The notes: generated by a model not told the origin, from the sequence alone. A stretch of 64,000 nucleotides of DNA from Bacteroidetes bacterium B1(2017) (GCA_002256395.1 NKJG01000001.1:806001-870000); one strand, 5' to 3'; positions 7,509-16,979 are shown, counted from the first letter of the stretch. Made by a program: numbers and translations.

Positions 7509-9413
7509 TTATCTTATTTCTTCTGCACCTGCTTTAATTAAATCAACCACTGTAGGGTCAATAAGTGTACTTGTATCACCCAAATTACTGATATCACCTT
7601 CGGCAATTTTGCGTAAGATTCTACGCATAATTTTACCCGAACGAGTTTTAGGCAATGCCTTTACTACTTGAATTCTATCTGGCCTAGCAAAAGGCCCTAT
7701 TACCTTTGTTACATGCGCTTTTGCTTCAGCACATAATTCTTCGTATGAATGATGTTCTCTATCACAAATTACAAAAGCCCAAATTCCTTGTCCTTTAATA
7801 TCATGCGGATACCCAACAACAGCACTTTCAATAATGTATCCATGCTCATTCATGGCGTCTTCTACCTCACCTGTGCCAATTCTATGACCCGAAACATTAA
7901 TAACATCATCTACCCTACCTGTAATACGTATATATCCATCCTCATCGCGCTTACATCCATCACCAGTGAAATATTTATTCTCGTAGGTACTAAAATAGGT
8001 TGTTCTAAAACGCTCATGATCTCCGTAGATACTGCGCGACATGCCTGGCCAAGGGAATTTAATACATAAGTTTCCTTCCACAGAATTACCCAAAACCTCC
8101 TGACCTTTTTCATCTACAATTGCTAATTGAACACCTGGCAAAGGCAAAGTTGCAAAGGCAGGTTTAAGGGGAGTAATATTTGCCAAGGGCGATATTAAAA
8201 TCCCACCTGTTTCGGTTTGCCACCAAGTATCTACAATTGGGCATTTACCTTTACCAACATTCTCATGATACCAATGCCAAGCCTCCTCATTAATAGGTTC
8301 GCCCACGCTACCTAATACTTTAAGTGAACTTAAATTTTTTCCTTCAAATGGTTCAAGGCCAAACACCTCTAAGGAACGAATAGCAGTTGGTGCCGTGTAA
8401 AAAACATTTACTTGATGTTTATCAATTAACTCCCAAAATCTGCCTGGGCTTGGCCACGAAGGAATCCCTTCAAACATTAAGGTAGTGGCTCCCGAAAGCA
8501 ATGGACCATAAACAATATAACTATGCCCAGTAACCCAACCAATATCGGCCGTACAGCAAAACACATCTTTATCCTCGTATTGAAATACGTTTTTAAAGGT
8601 GTATGCCGTGTATACCATATAACCAGCAGTTGTGTGCAAAACCCCTTTTGGCTTTCCGGTTGAACCCGATGTATATAAAATGAACAATGGATCTTCACTA
8701 TCCATTTCTTCGGCTTGATGAGTATTTGAAGCAGTATTCATTAATGCTTGCCAATCATAATCTCTTCCTTGCTGCATGGTTATATCAAAACCCTTATGGT
8801 TATATACCACGCAGGTTTCAATGCTAGGAGAGTTTTTCATTGCTTCATCTGCAATTTGCTTCAAGTCAATTTTTTTCTCTCCTCTAATCATGCCATCTGC
8901 CGTTAATAAAACTTTGCATTCGGCATCGGTAATTCTATCTGTTAATGATTGGGAAGAGAAACCTGCAAATACCACCGAATGTATTGCACCCACTCTTGCA
9001 CAAGCCAACATAGCCACGGCCGCTTCTGGAATCATGGGCATATAAATACACACACGATCACCTTTTTTAACTCCTAAACTTGTTAATACATTGGCAAATT
9101 TCATCACCAATACGTGAAGTTCAGAGTAGGTAACTTTTCTGCTTGCATCAGCAGGATTATTGGGCTCCCAAATAATTGCCGTTTGCTCGCCACGGGCTTC
9201 AATATGGCGGTCGAGGCAGTTTTCACTAATATTTAATTTGCCACCAGCAAACCACTCAACTTTTGGTTCAGTAAAATTCCAATTAAGCGTTTTCTCCCAT
9301 TTCTTTTTCCATAGAAAGGTTTCTGCAACTTCATCCCAAAATTGTTCTGGGCTATCTATGCTTCTTTGATATTCTTCTTGGTATTGGCTAAACGATTTTA
9401 TTACTGGTATCAT
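7509..9413 (-). CDS. acs: Acetyl-CoA synthetase (AMP-forming)
   Basis: Activates acetate to acetyl-CoA through acetyl-AMP. This 634-residue ANL-family enzyme has all the usual landmarks: the N-terminal FWDEVAETFLWKKKW segment, the P-loop-like LYTSGSTGKPKG, VDTWWQTETGG, the ITGRVDDVINVSGHR hinge, and the C-terminal KTRSGKIMRR with the lysine that acetylation normally inactivates. The ATG at 9413 gives the conserved start MIPVIKSFSQYQEEY; the longer frame to 9452 adds an unlikely extension. The neighbours (receiver protein, SLC5-kinase, MFS carrier, porin) point to regulated acetate or organic-acid scavenging. Confidence 0.96.
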   Translation of the reverse strand: MIPVIKSFSQYQEEYQRSIDSPEQFWDEVAETFLWKKKWEKTLNWNFTEPKVEWFAGGKLNISENCLDRHIEARGEQTAIIWEPNNPADASRKVTYSELHVLVMKFANVLTSLGVKKGDRVCIYMPMIPEAAVAMLACARVGAIHSVVFAGFSSQSLTDRITDAECKVLLTADGMIRGEKKIDLKQIADEAMKNSPSIETCVVYNHKGFDITMQQGRDYDWQALMNTASNTHQAEEMDSEDPLFILYTSGSTGKPKGVLHTTAGYMVYTAYTFKNVFQYEDKDVFCCTADIGWVTGHSYIVYGPLLSGATTLMFEGIPSWPSPGRFWELIDKHQVNVFYTAPTAIRSLEVFGLEPFEGKNLSSLKVLGSVGEPINEEAWHWYHENVGKGKCPIVDTWWQTETGGILISPLANITPLKPAFATLPLPGVQLAIVDEKGQEVLGNSVEGNLCIKFPWPGMSRSIYGDHERFRTTYFSTYENKYFTGDGCKRDEDGYIRITGRVDDVINVSGHRIGTGEVEDAMNEHGYIIESAVVGYPHDIKGQGIWAFVICDREHHSYEELCAEAKAHVTKVIGPFARPDRIQVVKALPKTRSGKIMRRILRKIAEGDISNLGDTSTLIDPTVVDLIKAGAEEIR

Positions 9414-9515
9414 GTTTACTTCAATTATAGATTCAAAGTAAAACAGAAGCATCGGTAATTCCGATTGGTTTTTTGCTAAAATGCTATAGCTATTTCTTAA
9501 ATAGTAAAAGAAGCC

Positions 9516-9893
9516 TTATGCTTCACCTAAAAGTTCTTGCACTTTTACTAATAAACTACGAGTAGAGAAAGGCTTAGTCATATAAGCATCTGCGCCCATT
9601 TTAAGGCCTTTTTCAATTTCACTTTCTTTGCTTTTTGCAGACAAAAATAGAACCTTACAACTCTTATAAGAAGCATGAGATTTAATAAACTCACAAATTT
9701 GATAGCCATCAATATCGGGCATCATAATATCTAATACAGCTATATCAAGTTTTTGGGAGCGAATAATCTCTATTGCTTCACTTCCATTTCTTGCTATAAA
9801 AACTTCGTATCCAACTTTGCGCATTAAAAAATCTAACGACAATAGGATATTGGGTTCATCATCTGCTAATAAAATTTTTCTCTGCTTATTCAT
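9516..9893 (-). CDS. Single-domain response regulator (REC only)
   Basis: A 125-residue receiver domain with no output domain. The acidic pocket is D11/D12, the phospho-accepting Asp is D55 (in VLDIMMPD), and the conserved Lys is in MTKPF. It lies between acs and the SLC5-histidine kinase and has its own promoter-like signal. It is the obvious phosphorelay partner of that kinase, which lacks a receiver. Since it cannot bind DNA itself, it must act through a partner protein or as a phosphate sink. Confidence 0.92.
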   Translation of the reverse strand: MNKQRKILLADDEPNILLSLDFLMRKVGYEVFIARNGSEAIEIIRSQKLDIAVLDIMMPDIDGYQICEFIKSHASYKSCKVLFLSAKSKESEIEKGLKMGADAYMTKPFSTRSLLVKVQELLGEA

Positions 9894-9903
9894 ATTGCTT
9901 GTG

Positions 9904-9930
9904 CAAATGTAAATGAAGCACTAGCCACAA
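9904..9930 (-). promoter_or_regulatory. Promoter of the receiver-protein gene
   Basis: On the minus strand a TTG (9928-9930) is followed after 16 bases by TACATTTG (9904-9911), an exact match to the Bacteroidetes -33/-7 pattern. The ATG at 9893 is only 10 bases downstream, so the leader would be very short. Confidence 0.55.
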
Positions 9931-9940
9931 TGCAAGGCTT

Positions 9941-12673
9941 TTAATTTTCAACCAGCAAAGATTTCTGAGTTAAAGGCACTTGCACATAAAAGAATGCGCC
10001 TAGTTTTTCTGTTCGAACCAAATACAGGCCGCCTTCATGCAAATCAACTATACGCCTTGATATTGCTAACCCTAAGCCACTTCCTTTGGGTTTACGAATG
10101 GTTTGATTTTTGGCTTGATAAAACTTTTCAAAAATAAGTTCACCCATATCCTCAGGAATTCCTGGGCCATCATCTTCAACTTCCAATATCCAAGAATCGG
10201 GTGTTAATTTTAGTCTAACATAAATAGTTGTTTGAGCAAATTTTATGGCATTAGAAAGTAGGTTAATAATTACCTGTTGCATTTTATCCGTATCCATCCA
10301 AACATCCTTTACCTGTGGGTCTATTTCTGTAACTAATTGCAAGTTTTTTTCCTTTACCAATTGGTTCACCGATTCTAAACACTCGTTTAACAAATGTGGC
10401 AAAGAGCTTGTTTCTAAATTTAATTTTTGTTTACCCGAATCATATTTCTCCAAATCCAATACCTGTGAGATTAGCCGTGAAATACGCTCTGTTTCTTTTA
10501 TGATAATTTGCAAATAATGTTTGCGTTCTTCCAGCTCAATATCTTCATTATCGTGCAAAATTTCTGAGAAAGCCCTTATCGAAGTAATAGGTGTTCGAAG
10601 TTCATGTGTAACGGTAGTTAAAAAATCATCCTTCACCGAATCTTGTTCCAGGAGCCTCGTATTAGCTTCTTCTAAATCAATTCGCGCCATTTCCAATTCA
10701 TCTGTTTTACGAACAAGTTCCTTATTTAATCGAATCAATTGTTGCGATTCTTTTAAAATATCTAATACTTCATCTATCCTAACATCTTCTTCTTTAACAG
10801 TACTTGCAACCATAATTCGGGCAGAGGCTGAACCAATAATTCCAGACAAAACACGTTCTGAATACGCAACCAATTTTGGATCGGCCTTATTATCGCCCAA
10901 AGGAATTTTGTTTCGCTGCGAGAAAGCAATAAGCGCTTGGTTGGTTCGCTCTGTACCTAAGAAATTTGCCAGCAAAGAACGAATATCAGGTACATAAGCT
11001 GTTCCTTTCCATATTGGAGCACTTTCCATTACAGAAGCATATTTGTTTATGTTTACAAACAATTCTGCTTGGGTACTTTCTGTAACACTTTGCTCAGTAA
11101 ATAATGATAGACCTACATACAAAGAAACGTTAACCAACAAGCTCCAAAACATACTATGAACAATTGGATTAAACCCTTCTAAACCTAATAACGACGATGG
11201 TTTTAATAAGGCAATTCCAAAAGGTCCATCCAACACAAAACTTTGAGGCAACAAACTTGAGCCTGCAAGGGAAGGCAATACCAAGGTATAAAACCAAATA
11301 ATAAAGCCTGCCACCAAACCACTTAAAGCACCCAATTTATTTCCACGTTTCCAGAAAATACCACCAATAATTGAAGGCATTAATTGCGCAACCGAAACAA
11401 AGGAAATTAGTCCTAATGAAACAAGACTATACCTACTACTAATTAATTCATAATAAATATAGGCAGCAGTTAAAATAAAAATAATTCCTAAACGTCTACT
11501 TTGAATAATTATAGCACTTACATTATCTCTAAATTTATTGCTTAAAAACTTATTCGCTAAAATTACTGGCATCACCAAGTGATTGCTAAACATGGTGCTA
11601 AGCGCTATCGTTTCTACAATAATCATCCCAGTGGCAGCTGCATACCCACCTATAAAAACAATAATTGCCAAGAAATTTTGTCCGTATAAAAGTGGTATAT
11701 CCAACACAAAATAATCTGGATCTACACCTGAATCGCCAAACAACAAATTACCTCCAAAAGCAATCGGCAATACAAAAATATTAATAAGTAATAAGTATAA
11801 AGGAAAAAGCCAAATAGCTTTATTTAAATGTTTCTCTTCTACATTTTCAAGTACCGTAACCTGAAACTGCCTTGGCAAGAAAAACACCGCCATACCTGAT
11901 AAAAACGAAACCCAAAACCAATTGCCATACCCGCCAGAATCGGGGACCAATATCTTTTCACGCAAATAACTAATTTGCATGGCCTTGCCAAAAATATCGC
12001 CAAAGCCATCAAACACGCCATAGCACACAAATATTCCAACAGCCAAAAATGCCACCAATTTAACAATAGATTCAAAGGCAATTGCAGCAACCATTCCTTC
12101 ATGGCGTTCTGTAGCTTCAATCTTTCGAGTACCAAATAAAACGGCAAAGATGGCCATTCCAACAGCCATCATTAAGGCTGTGTTTTCAAAAATAAATTGC
12201 CCGTTTTTATGATTTGGTTTAAAACTATTAGCTGTTAAAATATTAAAACTCTCACTAATGGCTTTCAGTTGCAAACTTATATAGGGAATAATTCCTAAGA
12301 AGCAAAAAATGGTAATGATACTTGCCAAGGACACATTTTTTCCATAGCGTGAGGAGATAAAATCGGCAATGGTGGTAATGCGTTGTGCTTTACATATACG
12401 TATTATTTTTCTGAGTATAATCCAACCCAAGGGCATAAAAATAGTAGGACCTAAATACACGGCTAAAAAATCGAAGCCACCATCCTTAACTTTTCCTACA
12501 CTGCCAAAGAAGGTCCAAGCAGTACAATAAACAGCTAAAGACAAAGAATAAATATAGGGGTTTTGGCTCAGGCCTTTGCCTCTAACAGCGCGCTTCTCGG
12601 CAGTATAAGCAACTAGGAACAGTATAAGCCAATAGGCAACTGATAGTATTATCAATACCCAACTATTGATCAT
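9941..12673 (-). CDS. SLC5 transporter-histidine kinase fusion (CbrA/CrbS type)
   Basis: A 910-residue sensor. Residues 1-500 form a sodium:solute symporter (SLC5/SSS) domain with about 13 membrane segments (GLSQNPYIYSLSLAVYCTAW, FISSRYGK). A linker follows with KLVAYSERVLSGIIGSASAR, matching STAC domains that tie SLC5 modules to kinases. A coiled coil leads to the kinase core: H690 in THELRTP, N-box INLLSNA near 808, G1 DDGPGIP at 834-840, G2 GSGLGLA at 864-870. No receiver domain is attached; the separate REC gene 48 bases downstream probably supplies it. In gamma-proteobacteria, CrbS proteins of this layout switch on acs, which is the next gene but one here. Confidence 0.9.
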   Translation of the reverse strand: MINSWVLIILSVAYWLILFLVAYTAEKRAVRGKGLSQNPYIYSLSLAVYCTAWTFFGSVGKVKDGGFDFLAVYLGPTIFMPLGWIILRKIIRICKAQRITTIADFISSRYGKNVSLASIITIFCFLGIIPYISLQLKAISESFNILTANSFKPNHKNGQFIFENTALMMAVGMAIFAVLFGTRKIEATERHEGMVAAIAFESIVKLVAFLAVGIFVCYGVFDGFGDIFGKAMQISYLREKILVPDSGGYGNWFWVSFLSGMAVFFLPRQFQVTVLENVEEKHLNKAIWLFPLYLLLINIFVLPIAFGGNLLFGDSGVDPDYFVLDIPLLYGQNFLAIIVFIGGYAAATGMIIVETIALSTMFSNHLVMPVILANKFLSNKFRDNVSAIIIQSRRLGIIFILTAAYIYYELISSRYSLVSLGLISFVSVAQLMPSIIGGIFWKRGNKLGALSGLVAGFIIWFYTLVLPSLAGSSLLPQSFVLDGPFGIALLKPSSLLGLEGFNPIVHSMFWSLLVNVSLYVGLSLFTEQSVTESTQAELFVNINKYASVMESAPIWKGTAYVPDIRSLLANFLGTERTNQALIAFSQRNKIPLGDNKADPKLVAYSERVLSGIIGSASARIMVASTVKEEDVRIDEVLDILKESQQLIRLNKELVRKTDELEMARIDLEEANTRLLEQDSVKDDFLTTVTHELRTPITSIRAFSEILHDNEDIELEERKHYLQIIIKETERISRLISQVLDLEKYDSGKQKLNLETSSLPHLLNECLESVNQLVKEKNLQLVTEIDPQVKDVWMDTDKMQQVIINLLSNAIKFAQTTIYVRLKLTPDSWILEVEDDGPGIPEDMGELIFEKFYQAKNQTIRKPKGSGLGLAISRRIVDLHEGGLYLVRTEKLGAFFYVQVPLTQKSLLVEN

Positions 12674-12863
12674 GGTTTTTGTTTACAAGGCGAAAAACTA
12701 AAAACAAAAAAAGTACCCATACAACAAAAAGGTACAAAAACAAAAGTGGAATACCGCCTATAAGAATGGGTCTGCTAAAAACACTCAGCACAGGATAATT
12801 CACCAACACTACAAATAGTACTGTAAGGAAAACCAACTTAGAGCGGTAATTTCTACTTTTCAT
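12663..12863 (-). CDS. Small two-helix membrane protein upstream of the SLC5-kinase
   Basis: A 66-residue protein: basic N-terminus, a hydrophobic stretch (residues 10-30) and a second (residues 34-58), then a short charged tail. It overlaps the start of the SLC5-kinase by 11 bases, so the two are translationally coupled. Small two-helix proteins often accompany SSS transporters, so a role as an accessory subunit is reasonable but unproven. I do not recognise a named family. Confidence 0.6.
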   Translation of the reverse strand: MKSRNYRSKLVFLTVLFVVLVNYPVLSVFSRPILIGGIPLLFLYLFVVWVLFLFLVFRLVNKNHDQ

Positions 12864-12888
12864 GCAGGATTGAGTTAATCAAATAAAG

Positions 12889-12896
12889 CAAAATTA
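12889..12896 (-). promoter_or_regulatory. Putative -7 box of the SLC5-kinase operon
   Basis: TAATTTTG on the minus strand fits TAnnTTTG and lies 26 bases before the ATG at 12863, just after the terminator of the MFS operon. This supports a separate transcription unit for the kinase. Confidence 0.4.
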
Positions 12897-12903
12897 ACTC
12901 AAT

Positions 12904-12938
12904 AAAAAAAGTTGGCCCAAAGCATGTTTTGGGCCAAC
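12904..12938 (-). terminator. Intrinsic terminator of the porin-MFS operon
   Basis: GTTGGCCCAAA (12911-12921) pairs perfectly with TTTGGGCCAAC (12928-12938) around a 6-base loop. On the minus strand the stem is followed by a T run (A run 12904-12910 on the plus strand). It lies 10 bases after the stop of the 90-residue gene. Confidence 0.85.
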
Positions 12939-12948
12939 TGATTACTAA

Positions 12949-13221
12949 CTAATCCTGGTCGTACTCGCCGCGCATACTGTATAGGCCAAATATTACTAAG
13001 CCAAAAGCTATTGGCACAAATATGAGGATAATAATTCCCCATTGCATTTGAATATTTAGCTTTACGGCAGTTGCACTTGCTTTTGCTGCTTCATCTACAG
13101 CAGCTGCAATTTTTGCATTTGCTGCAACAATTTTTAGAAGGGCTTGTTGTATCATAAAATAAATAGCCAATGGTCCTAATAAAGCCCAAACTATTCCTAA
13201 TATACGTCTTATCTGATTCAT
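12949..13221 (-). CDS. Small two-helix membrane protein downstream of the MFS transporter
   Basis: A 90-residue protein. Hydrophobic segments are at residues 8-30 and 60-83, separated by an Ala/Lys-rich amphipathic stretch that should be helical. A short acidic tail follows. It starts 11 bases after the MFS stop and ends just before a strong terminator, so it is the last gene of the porin-MFS operon. It may be a partner of the transporter. No firm family name. Confidence 0.6.
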   Translation of the reverse strand: MNQIRRILGIVWALLGPLAIYFMIQQALLKIVAANAKIAAAVDEAAKASATAVKLNIQMQWGIIILIFVPIAFGLVIFGLYSMRGEYDQD

Positions 13222-13232
13222 GTTTATTTTAA

Positions 13233-14939
13233 TTAAGAGTGAACAAATACATTTTCATCATCCGATACATCTTCATCAATCTTGTTCGATAAATAAAGTG
13301 TTCCTATTAACAAGCAAATAGCAGCCACACCAATTGGGTACCATAAACCCGCTAAAGGTGATCCAGTTGGATTCTCTGGCGTTTTAGTATACTCAATAAT
13401 TAAAGTACTTAAGAAAGGCACTAATCCTCCAAACACACCATTACCAATATGATAAGGTAAACTCATAGATGTGTAACGAATACGTGTTGGGAACAACTCT
13501 ACCAAGAAGGCAGCAATTGGACCATATACCATTGTTACATATACAATTTGAATAAATACCAAGAATACCATTTTCCAGAATATGCCCGAACCCATAGTTT
13601 TTTCAACACCTACAGAAGCTTTTGCAGATTTGTGATCAACATTTACATCTAATAAACCCTTTTGTGTTTCTGCACCTGCAGCCACTTTTAAGGCAACTTG
13701 GGTTAAAGAACTATCGGCAGTTAAAAACTGAATACTTCCGGCACTCGCTTTTGCATCGCCTGAAGAAGCAGTTAGATATAAGGTATCTGTTAATATATAC
13801 TTGAATACAGCCCCGTTGCTATAAACAGAATCTACTTTGTGAACCCATAATACTTTCTTATCATCTTTGGCATCAAAGCTCGCAAATTCACCTTTTAGAG
13901 CTGTTTTATCAGCTTGTAATAAACTACTATTATCCTTTGCACTGGTATACTCCAAAAAGGTTGAATAGATAGGGCGGTAACTTAGTATACCTAACAACAT
14001 ACCTGTCATCATTATCCATTTTCTGCCTATCTTATCACTTAAGGCACCAAACACAATAAAGAAAGGAGTGGCAAATAAGATAGCCCATAATAAAATGGTT
14101 CGAGATTGTTCAAAATCTACTTTACAGGTATTTTCAATAAACGATTGCGCATAAAACTGTCCCGTATACCAAACCACACCTTGGCCCATTACAGCACCAA
14201 ATAAAGCAAGCAATACCATCTTCAAATTTGTTTTGTTACCAAAGCTTTCTTTTAATGGATTCTTAGAGATTTTACCTTCCTTTTTAATTTTTGCAAACAA
14301 AGGAGATTCTTGCATTTTTAGGCGGATGTAAATAGAAACAACCACTAAAATAATTGATACCCAAAACGGCACCCTCCAACCCCAAGAATTAAATGTATCC
14401 ACACCTAATGAGTTACGAGTAAAAAGAATAACACCTAAAGATAAAAATAAACCTAAGGTTGCTGTTGTTTGAATCCAACTTGTAAAGAATCCTCTACGTT
14501 CAACTGGTGAGTGCTCGGCAACATACGTAGCGGCACCGCCATACTCGCCACCTAGTGCCAAGCCCTGAACCAAACGCAATGCCAAAATAATAAGTGGCGC
14601 TGCAATTCCAATGGTTTTATATCCGGGTACCAAACCAATTGCAAAGGTTGATCCACCCATTAAAACTAAGGTTAATAAAAAAGTAAATTTACGTCCTAAT
14701 AAATCGCCTAAACGACCAAATACTAAAGCACCAAATGGGCGCACAATAAAGCCTGCAGCAAAAATGGCTAAGGTTGATAATAGCGCCGCAGTTCCCGCAT
14801 CTTCCGGAAAAAATTGCTTCGATAAAATGGTGGCCAAACTTCCAAATATGTAGAAGTCGTACCACTCAATAAGTGTTCCCACACTTGAGGCACCAATCAC
14901 CTTCCAGATGGTTGATGGTTTGTCTATTTCTTGAGTCAT
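13233..14939 (-). CDS. MHS-family MFS transporter with a ~120-residue extracytoplasmic insertion
   Basis: A 568-residue major facilitator of the metabolite:H+ symporter group (carboxylate, shikimate and betaine carriers). Family marks are GTLIEWYDFYIFG in TM1, FGRLGDLLGRK between TM2 and TM3, RLVQGLALGGEYGGA in TM4 and the second GALSDKIGRK loop. Residues about 330-452, between predicted TM9 and TM10, form an Ala/Ser/Lys-rich, probably beta-rich domain that typical MHS proteins of about 430-450 residues lack; it should face the periplasm. It sits between a porin and a small membrane protein. The likely substrate is an organic acid such as acetate or a dicarboxylate (inferred from acs nearby). 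Confidence 0.85.
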   Translation of the reverse strand: MTQEIDKPSTIWKVIGASSVGTLIEWYDFYIFGSLATILSKQFFPEDAGTAALLSTLAIFAAGFIVRPFGALVFGRLGDLLGRKFTFLLTLVLMGGSTFAIGLVPGYKTIGIAAPLIILALRLVQGLALGGEYGGAATYVAEHSPVERRGFFTSWIQTTATLGLFLSLGVILFTRNSLGVDTFNSWGWRVPFWVSIILVVVSIYIRLKMQESPLFAKIKKEGKISKNPLKESFGNKTNLKMVLLALFGAVMGQGVVWYTGQFYAQSFIENTCKVDFEQSRTILLWAILFATPFFIVFGALSDKIGRKWIMMTGMLLGILSYRPIYSTFLEYTSAKDNSSLLQADKTALKGEFASFDAKDDKKVLWVHKVDSVYSNGAVFKYILTDTLYLTASSGDAKASAGSIQFLTADSSLTQVALKVAAGAETQKGLLDVNVDHKSAKASVGVEKTMGSGIFWKMVFLVFIQIVYVTMVYGPIAAFLVELFPTRIRYTSMSLPYHIGNGVFGGLVPFLSTLIIEYTKTPENPTGSPLAGLWYPIGVAAICLLIGTLYLSNKIDEDVSDDENVFVHS

Positions 14940-14983
14940 GTATAAAGTTTAATTGTTATTATTTTTAGTTAAAATAAGATATT

Positions 14984-16399
14984 CTATAAGAATACCACAA
15001 ATTGCATTACAAATTCATTCTTGCTACCTGCAGCTTTTAAATCACCATAGGTTTTAGTAATGTCTACATAATCTACAACTGGACGATTTCTATAGTTTAA
15101 AGTAATTTTTGCTGAATGACCGCTGATATAATAATTCAATCCTAAATCGTATGTGTTTACCGCATCTTTTACTCTATCGTACTTCGCATAGGTATAATCG
15201 CCGTAAACCTGGAAACGACCTAATTTGCCAAACTTAGGTAATAGGTAACCCAACTCTGTGTATACAATTTTACCAGTTCCCACGGTTGACATAGCATTAC
15301 CTGCACCACTAAAGGTACCGCCACTTGCTGGAGATAATACTCCATTTGCCGGGTTAGCTACACCAATATTGCGAACATAGTTTTTACCCATATCTAAACT
15401 TAAATATTCTAAATAAGCAGTTACCGCATCGCCACGTTTTTTGCTAAGCGGCATATCTAAGAATGCATCCACGGCCCACATGTTTTGATTGTATTTAAGA
15501 GTATCATATTTACCTGTATTTTCGTTTTTAGAAGGAGCCCACATAGCATTCGCTTGGCTATAAAAACCTGCGCCTAAATTAAACACACGCTTGGTTCCAA
15601 CATAGGTTCCAACAGTGTATGGTAATACATTGCTTTCTTGATCCCAGAACTGATACATAAAATATCCTTGGTAGGCTTGCTTAGGATGACCCATGCCATT
15701 ATAGGAAGCATTAGTATACCCTTTTGAAGCAGCTGTAGTATCAAATTTAGATAAGGCACTGCCTGTAGAAACAGGAATAGCAAAAGGTTGGTTCATGGCT
15801 AAACGATAATCTAATTTGCCAATTTTTCCTTTTGCATACATCCCCATCATTCTACCAAATTGATCGGTAGCATCTATGTTGGCCCAATTATGAATAGGTG
15901 CATCTAAGTTTAAGAAATTTAACGTAGAAGTGCTTGCCTTGCGCGAAACACCATTGAAATAATGCAAACCACCGCCAATAAATAGATAGTTTTTATACAC
16001 CTTGTATTCGGCCACTGCATCGTGAATAAACATTTGTGGTTTCTTACCATCTGCTCCGGAAACACCTCCCGTTAAATCGGTTTGGTTATTAATACCAAAG
16101 TGCGTGTAAATTAAAAACTTTGGATTCAGCTGCATCATAATCAACATCCGCGAGCGACGTAAGGATACATCAAACTGTGAATTGGTTGGAGTTCCATTAA
16201 CAAGTGTTCCAGGGTTATTATCCATTTGCCTGAACCAAACTTGGTGCCAATTAATAATGCGAATATACTTCTGACCACTTGAGTCGAGGTTCATTCGCAT
16301 GCCAGAGCCATAGCCTTCTGTACCCTGAGCCATGACTGATTTGTTGCTTACTGCAAGCAAAACCATTAAGGCAGATACTACTAAGTAAATTTTCTTCAT
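14984..16399 (-). CDS. Outer-membrane porin
   Basis: A 471-residue beta-barrel. The signal peptide is residues 1-24 (VMAQ end). An N-terminal strand with WHQVWFRQMDNNPGT and a DVSLRRSRMLIMMQLNPKF segment recall phosphate-selective-porin-like proteins of Bacteroidota. Alternating strands follow, down to a C-terminal FVMQFVVFL ending in a hydrophobic residue. It lies 44 bases upstream of the MFS transporter and is probably co-transcribed with it, giving outer- and inner-membrane steps for one substrate. The substrate is not readable from sequence. Confidence 0.8.
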   Translation of the reverse strand: MKKIYLVVSALMVLLAVSNKSVMAQGTEGYGSGMRMNLDSSGQKYIRIINWHQVWFRQMDNNPGTLVNGTPTNSQFDVSLRRSRMLIMMQLNPKFLIYTHFGINNQTDLTGGVSGADGKKPQMFIHDAVAEYKVYKNYLFIGGGLHYFNGVSRKASTSTLNFLNLDAPIHNWANIDATDQFGRMMGMYAKGKIGKLDYRLAMNQPFAIPVSTGSALSKFDTTAASKGYTNASYNGMGHPKQAYQGYFMYQFWDQESNVLPYTVGTYVGTKRVFNLGAGFYSQANAMWAPSKNENTGKYDTLKYNQNMWAVDAFLDMPLSKKRGDAVTAYLEYLSLDMGKNYVRNIGVANPANGVLSPASGGTFSGAGNAMSTVGTGKIVYTELGYLLPKFGKLGRFQVYGDYTYAKYDRVKDAVNTYDLGLNYYISGHSAKITLNYRNRPVVDYVDITKTYGDLKAAGSKNEFVMQFVVFL

Positions 16400-16556
16400 A
16401 TAAGATTTGCGATTAAGTGATTTAATTTCAAATCGAATATGAAGCAGGAAAGAGCAAAAAAAAATTATCGCATAGCTGATTGTTAAACAAGCATACTTAA
16501 CAAAATAAAATCAGCATTTAAAGCAGTTAACAGACATTCATCGGATAAATATCTCC

Positions 16557-16979
16557 TTAATTTCGGAAGCGCTCCCATTTAATCATCATAAACTTATCGC
16601 CCAATTCGGTAATTACAGAACCTGCACCTTTTAGGTTTTCTTTGTTCTTCATATACTCTACCAATTCGGTATGGTTTAAGATTTTATAGGTTGGGTGGTA
16701 CTGACTATTTTCTGGGCGCTTTAATCCATATTGTTTTACCCAGTTTAAAACAGACACATGACTAATACCCAAAAGTCGCTCAATCTCTCTATAACTAAGC
16801 CCTTCTATGTATAATTGTAGCGCTTTTGTAACATAGTAATTATCTATTTTTTTGCCAATTTTATCAACCGTAAAAAAGTACGTACATGCCTTGCATTTAT
16901 AGCGTTGACGATTCTTTAATATTCCACTCTTAATAATATGAAACGAATCGCATTTTGGACACTTAATATCTTTCTCCAT
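16557..16979 (-). CDS. Orphan IS1 InsA-like zinc-ribbon/HTH protein
   Basis: A 140-residue protein with a zinc ribbon (C7, C10, C29, C32) followed by an HTH (LSYREIERLLGISHVSVLNW around residues 58-80), exactly the order seen in InsA of IS1-type elements. The C-terminal 50 residues do not look like a transposase catalytic domain, and no InsB reading frame or terminal inverted repeats are visible on either side. It may be a domesticated DNA-binding regulator rather than a live mobile element. Confidence 0.75.
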   Translation of the reverse strand: MEKDIKCPKCDSFHIIKSGILKNRQRYKCKACTYFFTVDKIGKKIDNYYVTKALQLYIEGLSYREIERLLGISHVSVLNWVKQYGLKRPENSQYHPTYKILNHTELVEYMKNKENLKGAGSVITELGDKFMMIKWERFRN

